Of a DNA stretch of 11,667 nt, positions 7,215 through 11,667 are shown piece by piece. Position 1 is the first letter of the stretch. Every line of letters starts with the position of its first letter. This DNA is from Lachnospiraceae bacterium UBA3287 (GTDB lineage: Bacteria; Bacillota; Clostridia; Lachnospirales; Lachnospiraceae): contig DETN01000142.1 in the NCBI GenBank assembly GCA_002362155.1, forward strand, positions 1-11,667, read 5' to 3'. Under the pieces are notes generated by a model. That model saw only the letters and a list, made by a program, of their open reading frames with translations. It had not been told where the DNA came from and ran no database searches. Position numbers and translations under genes: made by a program.

Positions 7215-7954
7215 TCATTAAATATCTGCTTATACTGGGCATTGGCCATACGGCAGGAGATTTCTATCTGCAGTCGCAGAAGATGGCGGAGGAAAAGGAT
7301 AAGTCCTTCCGGGGCGTTGTCATGCATTCCCTGGAATATGCCCTGGTCATGGCGGCCGCGGTCATTCCCGTCTTTGACTGGAACCTGCTTTTGGGAGCCC
7401 TGGGCCTATCCTTTTCCCATTTCCTGATCGACGCGGCCAAGTATCTGCTTTTGAAAAAGGGAAAGGCAAAAAAGTCGGCGGGCCTCTTTGTCTATGACCA
7501 GATGGCCCACATCGCCTGCATCTTTGCCGCGGCCTATTTTCTGTACAACGCCGCAGTCCCCGCTGCAGTCATTCCGCCCATCGCCCATGTGCTGGAGACC
7601 TTTGAGGTATCGAAGATGGCCCTTGCAAGGTGGATCCTGGCCCTGATGCTGGTCCATATGCCGGCCAATATCCTGATCCAGCAGGTGCTGAAGGAGAACC
7701 GGGGAAGCCTGCAGGCAGAGTCCGAATTAAACGACAATAAAGCCGGCAGAAAGATCGGCACCATAGAGAGGCTGATCATGCTGCTCTTTATCGCCCTCGA
7801 CCAGTATACGGCCATGGGCGTGGTGCTGACGGCCAAGTCCATCGCCAGATATGACAGGATTTCCAAAGACCAGGGATTCGCGGAATATTATCTTCTGGGG
7901 ACTCTGATGAGCACGGCCTGCGTGGTATTGTGCAAGTTCCTTATCCTGCCGTAA
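7211..7954 (+). CDS. DUF3307 integral membrane protein
   Basis: The 247-residue product is strongly hydrophobic, with six or seven likely membrane helices (roughly residues 2-20, 36-54, 58-80, 93-116, 135-153, 185-205, 228-246). It carries the family's conserved pattern near the N-terminus: H13 and D17-F18 with Q21 in HTAGDFYLQ, K29, and H39. Further on are SHFLIDAAKYL, YDQMAH and a C-terminal ALDQYTAMGVVLTAKSIAR / EYYLLGTLMS region that I associate with longer DUF3307 members. The start at 7211 is chosen because ATGA overlaps the satD stop and GGAGG (7199-7203) lies 7 nt upstream; a longer in-frame reading from 7085 would run through satD. DUF3307 proteins often accompany SatD, so a functional pair is likely. 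The role (transport, sensing or effector) is unknown. Confidence 0.88.
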   Translation: MIIKYLLILGIGHTAGDFYLQSQKMAEEKDKSFRGVVMHSLEYALVMAAAVIPVFDWNLLLGALGLSFSHFLIDAAKYLLLKKGKAKKSAGLFVYDQMAHIACIFAAAYFLYNAAVPAAVIPPIAHVLETFEVSKMALARWILALMLVHMPANILIQQVLKENRGSLQAESELNDNKAGRKIGTIERLIMLLFIALDQYTAMGVVLTAKSIARYDRISKDQGFAEYYLLGTLMSTACVVLCKFLILP

Positions 7955-8124
7955 GACGCCCCGGAGCTTTTATGCGCAGCCTACTGCCGCGGCTTTTGCG
8001 GGCATGCTTCTGCCGTCCGGCCCCCTTTGCACTTCTTTGAGCCTGTTGCAGGTCCCGGACCGGTTTTCCGGCACTATACCAGGCTTTTTAACCCGATTTT
8101 TACATTACTTCCGGTTTATTTTTG
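7955..8124. other. Intergenic stretch after DUF3307 gene
   Basis: No gene is convincing here. The only structure of note is the possible terminator at 8041-8089. GC-rich short inverted repeats near 7985-8020 (such as CCGC/GCGG around a GGCTTTT loop) do not have a T-run. Confidence 0.5.
8041..8089 (+). terminator. Possible terminator of the satD operon
   Basis: GCCTG (8041-8045) can pair with CAGGC (8080-8084), and CCGGA (8055-8059) with TCCGG (8067-8071) inside it. A run of five T follows at 8085-8089. The outer stem is short and the loop is large, so this is a weaker candidate than the other terminators in the window. Confidence 0.4.
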
Positions 8125-8153
8125 TTGTTTACATTATTCCGATATGCTATAAT
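8125..8153 (+). promoter_or_regulatory. Extended -10 promoter of the lipoprotein gene
   Basis: TTGTTT at 8125-8130, a 17-bp spacer, and a perfect TATAAT at 8148-8153 preceded by TGC (extended -10). Transcription should start near 8160, giving a leader of about 230 nt. A 14-bp palindrome, AACAGA-CT-TCTGTT (8166-8179), lies at the start of the transcript and could be an operator or a 5' hairpin. Confidence 0.75.
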
Positions 8154-8159
8154 GCCGAA

Positions 8160-8389
8160 AATAAAAACAGACTTCTGTTCAGTCATGAATGGATATGCTG
8201 GCCTTCCCGGAAAGGCGGGAGGGAAGCGCTGACATACTTACTTGTTTCAGGCAGAGAAAATAAGACTGCAGAGGGCCGGAAGAGGTTTTCTGGCGGTCTT
8301 ATCTTGTTTTATATCATAGAGAAAAAGAGAAAAAAGTCTGCTCTCCCGGACTTAGCAGATCCGGGCAGAGGCGGATTTGGGAGATAGAA
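8160..8389 (+). promoter_or_regulatory. Structured 5' leader of the lipoprotein mRNA
   Basis: The leader has several stems, some mutually exclusive. GCCTT (8201-8205) pairs with AAGGC (8212-8216), or alternatively CTTCCC (8203-8208) with GGGAAG (8221-8226). A terminator-like hairpin lies at 8260-8302. CTGGCCTTC (8198-8206) could instead pair with GAGGGCCGG (8271-8279) and open that hairpin. Just before the gene, TCTGCT (8337-8342) can pair with AGCAGA (8354-8359), or CTCTCCCGGA (8341-8350) with TCCGGGCAGAG (8360-8370). I do not recognise a known riboswitch class. Confidence 0.5.
8260..8310 (+). terminator. Terminator-like hairpin inside the lipoprotein leader
   Basis: ATAAGAC (8260-8266) pairs with GTCTTAT (8296-8302), and GCCGGAA (8275-8281) with TTCTGGC (8288-8294), with an asymmetric internal bulge and a 6-nt loop. 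CTTGTTTT follows at 8303-8310. It sits between the promoter and the gene, as a premature terminator (attenuator) would. Confidence 0.5.
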
Positions 8390-9967
8390 ATGAAATCAGG
8401 CAGAATTATTAGTGCTTTGACAGCAGTCATATTAAGCATCTGTCTTGCGGGATGCGGCGGAACCATGCAGGCTTCCGCTCCCGAACTGGAAATCGGACAG
8501 GACGAGAACCCTGAAGCGCCCGCAGACGGGGAAGCGGAGGAAGCCTCCGGCCAGGATACGGAAGAAACTGAAGAAGGGGAAGAAAGCCTGCCTGCCGGGC
8601 AGGGAGAGGAAGAGGAAGTTAGCGCTCCTGTTCAGGAAAGAAGGATCTTTTCTTCTCAGCAGATCATGGACGCCTGCATTTACCACTGCCTTTCCGGTAT
8701 GGACCAGTGGTATCAGCTGAGCGCCCGTATGACAGACGGTATGGAAGAGGATGATCTCTACGGAGACGAAGACAGCGAAGTGGAAGTCCAGCTGTACGAG
8801 CCCCACGAGGTGGTGGACGCCACCATCGACTGGTATACCATCGATACCGCCACATGGAAGGGAACCGACTTTTTCGGAAACGAAATCGACTTAAACGAAT
8901 CCCTGTCGTCCTTATACTGTGACAGGAATCTGGGGAGCCTCATGACAGCGGCAGGCTGCCTTTTCTCATCCGTTTATGAGGAAATTCCCCAGGACCTTTC
9001 GGTCACAGAAGAGGGGCTTTCGGACGTGCACATGGATTCCTATGCCGTCACGGCCTTCTACAGGATGGGAACAGGCACGCCGCCCAGCGAGATGGACCCG
9101 GTGGACAATTATTTTCCTGTGGAAGAGGAAGATATGTACGCCCTTTTCCGGAACGCCCTGGGACCGGATGCGGACAGATACCTTGAGAGGGCGGCTCTGG
9201 AAGGAGAGGCGTCTGAATATCCCATGCTGACCAGAGGGGAAGACGGGCGCTTTGGAGTCATGGGCCTTACCCTGACCGACCCCATGTATTTCTTCCGTCC
9301 GGTCTCCGAAGAAGCGGACCCTGAAGGCGAGGAAAGGACCGTTGCCGCCGAACTTGTCTACTGCGGCAATACACTGGCCAGGAGTGAGGGCATGTATGAG
9401 ATCTCTCTTGTACGTGACCCCGAAAGCGCCTTTGGATGGAGCCTGTCCCGCATAAGAGCTGTAGAACCGGAGTTTACAGTAAAGAGTATTACTGTGTCAT
9501 CGGCCCTGGATGGGTATCTGGCGGAAAACCTTCTTGACGAAGACCCCGGTACTACCTGGGCGGAAGACGAGGCAGGATACGGAGAAGGAAGCGAGATCAC
9601 CCTCAGGGCGGAAAGACTTTCAAAAGTACACGGCATCCACTTCGGATCCGGCTTCCTAAAGAGCATGTCCCTTTATGAGGAGAACGGATGTCCCGAAAAG
9701 TATACGATCATTCTGGACGGAAAGACCGTGATCATTCCCGGGGCCGGATGGGATGGATGGAATGACAACTTTATGCCGCTGCATCTGGATGATCCCTACG
9801 GAGTGGAGGATATCATAAACGGAAAGGATTACGAAAACTCTCTCTACACCGATTCCGTTTCCTTCGGCAGAGAGTTTACTGCCAGGGAGATCACCATCCG
9901 GATCGACAAGGTCAGGCCCGGCACCCGTTTTCAGGATACCTGCATCTCCGAGATCTGCGTGTACTGA
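8390..9967 (+). CDS. Lipoprotein with acidic linker and C-terminal NADase-type glycan-binding domain
   Basis: The 525-residue product starts with a lipoprotein signal peptide: basic MKSGR, a hydrophobic stretch, and the lipobox LAGC with the lipidated cysteine at C22. A Glu/Asp/Pro-rich low-complexity linker (about residues 30-85) would space the protein from the membrane. The middle region (about 86-360) is acidic and not recognised. From about residue 361 the C-terminus reads like the NADase-type glycan-binding (discoidin-like) domain: NLLDEDPGTTWAED, GIHFGSGFLKS..LYEENG, and the closing DTCISEICVY. In known proteins this domain binds carbohydrate. The product is thus an extracellular, membrane-anchored, possibly glycan-binding protein. 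Shine-Dalgarno GGGAG (8379-8383) lies 6 nt before the ATG. It is transcribed alone, with its own promoter, leader and terminator. Confidence 0.85.
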   Translation: MKSGRIISALTAVILSICLAGCGGTMQASAPELEIGQDENPEAPADGEAEEASGQDTEETEEGEESLPAGQGEEEEVSAPVQERRIFSSQQIMDACIYHCLSGMDQWYQLSARMTDGMEEDDLYGDEDSEVEVQLYEPHEVVDATIDWYTIDTATWKGTDFFGNEIDLNESLSSLYCDRNLGSLMTAAGCLFSSVYEEIPQDLSVTEEGLSDVHMDSYAVTAFYRMGTGTPPSEMDPVDNYFPVEEEDMYALFRNALGPDADRYLERAALEGEASEYPMLTRGEDGRFGVMGLTLTDPMYFFRPVSEEADPEGEERTVAAELVYCGNTLARSEGMYEISLVRDPESAFGWSLSRIRAVEPEFTVKSITVSSALDGYLAENLLDEDPGTTWAEDEAGYGEGSEITLRAERLSKVHGIHFGSGFLKSMSLYEENGCPEKYTIILDGKTVIIPGAGWDGWNDNFMPLHLDDPYGVEDIINGKDYENSLYTDSVSFGREFTAREITIRIDKVRPGTRFQDTCISEICVY

Positions 9968-9988
9968 TCCTGACATATCCCGATACTT

Positions 9989-10022
9989 AAAGCTCCCCGA
10001 CCTGCCGGTCCGGGAGCTTTTT
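9989..10022 (+). terminator. Intrinsic terminator of the lipoprotein gene
   Basis: AAAGCTCCC (9989-9997) pairs with GGGAGCTTT (10012-10020), and GACC (9999-10002) with GGTC (10007-10010) after one C-C mismatch, around a TGCC loop. A T-run follows. The flanking A and T bases could let it work in both directions. Confidence 0.9.
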
Positions 10023-10237
10023 CAGTTCCCCTTTGCCTGCGCCGCCTTCTGAAAGAAGAATATGGGATTTCCGAATACTTTTTTGACATGTGGTTTCGGG
10101 CGGAAAACAAAAAAAGACATGACGGACCGGTGCTGAAAGCAGACGGAAAATAATGAAGAAGCTCTGCCCGACTGACGGGTCCCCTGACCCTCCCCGGTCT
10201 GCCTCCCCGGGCTCAGCGAAAATCCTTATGTACCAGG
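10023..10237. other. Gene-free stretch with a GC-rich foldable patch
   Basis: No coding region is supported on either strand. Between 10160 and 10216 there are nested short inverted repeats: GGGTC (10177-10181) with GACCC (10186-10190), and GCCCG (10166-10170) with CGGGC (10208-10212). They could form a small structured RNA, but no promoter clearly precedes them. Confidence 0.4.
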
Positions 10238-10266
10238 TTGACAAAAAACCAAATTCTGTTTACTGT
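10238..10266 (+). promoter_or_regulatory. Possible promoter of the rpn gene
   Basis: A perfect -35 TTGACA at 10238-10243 with a 17-bp spacer leads to TACTGT at 10261-10266, a poor -10. If used, the rpn leader is about 165 nt. The 11-mer TGTTGTTTACA right after it (10264-10274) also occurs at the lipoprotein promoter (8123-8133). Confidence 0.35.
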
Positions 10267-10367
10267 TGTTTACAGGGAATGGTCTTTTCCCTTCAGCAGT
10301 AAATCATCATTTCTTTTTTCATTTCTGATTTTTCCTGCTGTATGTATCCCTGTTTTCTTTATTCAGT

Positions 10368-10433
10368 GCAGGAGAAATCGGTGATGTGTTTCATGCATGT
10401 CTGTCTCCTGCCGGCTTTTTCAATTCTAGGAGG
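10368..10433 (+). promoter_or_regulatory. Three-segment Shine-Dalgarno switch in the rpn leader
   Basis: GCAGGAGA (10368-10375) is a perfect complement of TCTCCTGC (10404-10411). The CTCCT inside the latter (10405-10409) is also complementary to AGGAG of the rpn ribosome site (10428-10432). The middle segment can therefore either hide or free the rpn start. A run of five T at 10416-10420 follows the first hairpin, so a terminator reading is also possible. Confidence 0.5.
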
Positions 10434-10467
10434 CACTCATGAACAAAACTGTAACTGTAAATCCTGA
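10384..10467 (+). CDS. Possible 27-residue upstream ORF overlapping the rpn start
   Basis: ATG at 10384 has a good ribosome site (AGGAG 10370-10374, 9-nt spacing). It reads 27 codons in a different frame, through the rpn Shine-Dalgarno and start codon, to a TGA at 10465-10467. The peptide begins MCFMHVCLLP and has no recognisable domain. Its ribosome site lies inside the first arm of the leader hairpin, so its translation could shift the leader fold and the rate of rpn initiation. Coding is not proven. Confidence 0.35.
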   Translation: MCFMHVCLLPAFSILGGTHEQNCNCKS

Positions 10468-11377
10468 AACCGCGTCATCTGAAGTGGAATTTGCCGATCG
10501 GCTGTCCAAAAAGTGGGAAAGCCTGGATATAACCAGCCGCTTCATCTTCGCAAAAGTCATGCAGCAGAAAGAAATCTGTCTTCCGCTTCTGCAGAGACTG
10601 TTCCCTGAGCTGGAAATAGCGGACGTCGAGTATGTTGAAGCGGAAAAAGCAGAGGAAGGATCCGTCGGGCCCATGGGATTCCGGGTCGATGTTTACCTGA
10701 AGAATCTCAGAAAGTATGCATTTACACTGGAGATGCAGGCGGAAAACGCAGGCGATCTTCCTAAAAAGACCCGATACTACTCGGCCATGATGTTCGAAGA
10801 ACTTCTGGCTTCAGGGACGACCTGGGCGTCATTTCCTCCTGCCTGCGTAGTGATGTTCTGCCCTTTCGATCTGTTCCATAAGGGACTGCACCGGTACACC
10901 TTTTCACAGATGTGCGACGGGAAACCTTCGGTTCTCCTGGGAGACGGATCTTCTGTAGTGTTTTTAAATTCCAAAGGAACTGCTGATGACGTTTCATCCG
11001 AGGTCCTTTCTTTTCTGAACTACATGGAAGGAATCGTTATAGAGGAAGATCCTTATATAAAAATGCTGGACGAAGCGGTAAAAAAAGCCAAAAAGAATAC
11101 AGACTGGAGGCGGGAATATATGCTTTATGAAATGGAACTGGCACATGAGAAGGAACTTGCCAGAAAGGAAGGCAGAAAGGAAGGAATAAAGGAAGGCGCC
11201 AGAATGATGCTGATCAGTCAGGTTGAAGCGGGAATCGGTAAAGGCCTGGATTCTGCGGCAATTGCTGACCGTCTTATGACGAAGGAGGACAGTATCTGTC
11301 CGATCTATGACCTGATCCTTGCCAACCCGGAAGCCTCTCCGGAGGAAATCCTGCAGGCTCTGAAACAGCAGGACTAA
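10439..11377 (+). CDS. Rpn family recombination-promoting nuclease (PD-(D/E)XK, PDDEXK_2)
   Basis: The 312-residue product has the Rpn/PDDEXK_2 layout. FIFAKVM (35-41) stands for the conserved N-terminal FK segment. The nuclease core is D84 in FRVDVYLKN, then E98 and Q100 in FTLEMQ; an E-x-Q instead of E-x-K is usual for this family. KKTRYYSAMMFEELL follows. The C-terminus has the family's charged KEG repeats (RKEGRKEGIKEG, about 242-253) and a helical tail. Rpn proteins are metal-dependent DNA endonucleases related to transposases; E. coli members promote RecA-independent recombination, and have been reported as toxic antiphage proteins. Shine-Dalgarno AGGAGG (10428-10433) is strong. An internal start and a complex leader suggest tight control. 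No mobile-element ends were seen around it. Confidence 0.9.
   Translation: MNKTVTVNPETASSEVEFADRLSKKWESLDITSRFIFAKVMQQKEICLPLLQRLFPELEIADVEYVEAEKAEEGSVGPMGFRVDVYLKNLRKYAFTLEMQAENAGDLPKKTRYYSAMMFEELLASGTTWASFPPACVVMFCPFDLFHKGLHRYTFSQMCDGKPSVLLGDGSSVVFLNSKGTADDVSSEVLSFLNYMEGIVIEEDPYIKMLDEAVKKAKKNTDWRREYMLYEMELAHEKELARKEGRKEGIKEGARMMLISQVEAGIGKGLDSAAIADRLMTKEDSICPIYDLILANPEASPEEILQALKQQD
11120..11377 (+). CDS. Probable internal-start C-terminal Rpn product (RpnS-like)
   Basis: An in-frame ATG at 11120 (residue 228 of the full protein) follows GGAGG at 11106-11110 with a 9-nt spacing, an excellent ribosome site. The product would be 85 residues: the KEG-repeat segment and the helical tail without the nuclease domain. 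In E. coli, rpn genes make small C-terminal proteins from internal starts that block the toxic full-length nuclease. A second in-frame ATG at 11204, after AAGGAAGG (11189-11196), would give 57 residues. This is a prediction from sequence and family knowledge. Confidence 0.5.
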   Translation: MLYEMELAHEKELARKEGRKEGIKEGARMMLISQVEAGIGKGLDSAAIADRLMTKEDSICPIYDLILANPEASPEEILQALKQQD

Positions 11378-11395
11378 AAATTGCTATGCTCTGTA

Positions 11396-11448
11396 CCCGT
11401 CAGGAGAGTACCGAAAGAATGGTACTTTCCTGATGGGATTTTTATTTT
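11396..11448 (+). terminator. Strong intrinsic terminator of rpn
   Basis: Bases 11396-11412 pair with 11421-11437 in a 17-bp stem with two G-U pairs and an 8-nt loop. ATTTTTATTTTCT follows. It begins 18 nt after the rpn stop codon. Confidence 0.93.
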
Positions 11449-11667
11449 CTGTCATAAGCCGTGTTTTTTTACTGCCTGCCCGGCCTCTGCCGCCTGGATC
11501 TCAGGCATACTTCCGTGCAGTCCGGGCCAGGTTCCGCCCCGGGGAGAAGGATTGCCCCTTCGCCCTGACTGGACCCTTTTGCGGGACCGAATTCTTAACA
11601 GGATTGCTGTTACCTGCAGGGCATAGAGTGCTATACTTGGGAAAAAGGCAGAACACAGATGCCCTGT
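11449..11667. other. Right-edge non-coding stretch
   Basis: No gene is supported. The stretch holds a possible outward-reading extended -10 promoter near 11629-11637 and an inverted repeat, CAGGGCAT (11617-11624) with ATGCCCTG (11659-11666), that flanks it. Whatever it controls lies beyond the window. Confidence 0.4.
11609..11637 (+). promoter_or_regulatory. Possible extended -10 promoter reading out of the window
   Basis: TATACT (11632-11637) is preceded by TGC, an extended -10. The matching -35 (GTTACC at 11609-11614, 17-bp spacer) is poor. Transcription would start near 11644. Confidence 0.45.

Noticed and set aside
8185..8232. 15-codon leader ORF (MNGYAGLPGKAGGKR) in the lipoprotein leader
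   Set aside because: No Shine-Dalgarno precedes the ATG, and the composition gives no attenuation-type run of one amino acid.
8004..8387. 127-residue + frame before the lipoprotein gene
   Set aside because: It runs through a promoter and leader hairpins, lacks a ribosome site, and its product looks random.
10083..10111. TTGACA as a promoter -35
   Set aside because: No acceptable -10 lies 16-18 bp downstream.
9987..10244. 85-residue frame on the - strand
   Set aside because: It spans the lipoprotein terminator, has no ribosome site worth naming, and shows no domain.
11381..11626. 81-residue + frame after rpn
   Set aside because: It begins inside the rpn terminator region and has no ribosome site.

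Overview
All protein-coding genes in this window read on the + strand. Shine-Dalgarno sites are mostly strong (AGGAGG/GGGAG type), promoters are of the sigma-A type, and intrinsic terminators are well formed. The DNA is moderately GC-rich. Together with three radical SAM enzymes, a SatD/DUF3307 pair, a lipoprotein ending in an NADase-type glycan-binding domain and an Rpn-family nuclease, this suggests an anaerobic Clostridia-type Firmicute, most likely Lachnospiraceae. That assignment is inference from gene content.

Left part (75-6354): five genes with short gaps and no convincing terminator between them. They are a radical SAM protein, a proline-iminopeptidase-like alpha/beta hydrolase, a PD-(D/E)XK nuclease fused to an SF1 (DUF2075, Schlafen-group-3-like) helicase, and a tight pair made of a radical SAM protein with three C-terminal CX2C pairs and a HemW/HemN-like radical SAM protein. 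The last two are clearly one translational unit, because the Shine-Dalgarno of the second overlaps the stop codon of the first. No common pathway can be read from the sequence.

Middle part (6355-7954): a sharply defined regulatory region drives satD and a DUF3307 membrane-protein gene, which overlap by ATGA. Three 17-bp imperfect palindromes lie exactly 28 bp apart. The second abuts the -35 box and the third fills most of the -35/-10 spacer, so this promoter is almost certainly repressed by a DNA-binding protein. SatD itself has a C-terminal helix-turn-helix and is the obvious candidate. Its N-terminal domain resembles class III nucleotidyl cyclases by eye (two GD motifs 42 residues apart and an R-F-G-I-G-I-G segment). 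An operon of a cyclase-like DNA-binding protein and a membrane partner is the most intriguing unit here.

Right part (7955-11667): a lipoprotein gene with a structured leader of about 230 nt that contains a terminator-like hairpin, then a strong terminator, then a long leader before an Rpn-family PD-(D/E)XK nuclease gene. The rpn leader holds a short upstream ORF that overlaps the rpn start, and an anti-Shine-Dalgarno segment that can pair with either of two partners. Within rpn, an in-frame ATG with a strong Shine-Dalgarno predicts an 85-residue C-terminal product, as in the intragenic antitoxins described for E. coli Rpn proteins. A strong terminator closes rpn, and the last 220 bases hold only a possible promoter reading out of the window.
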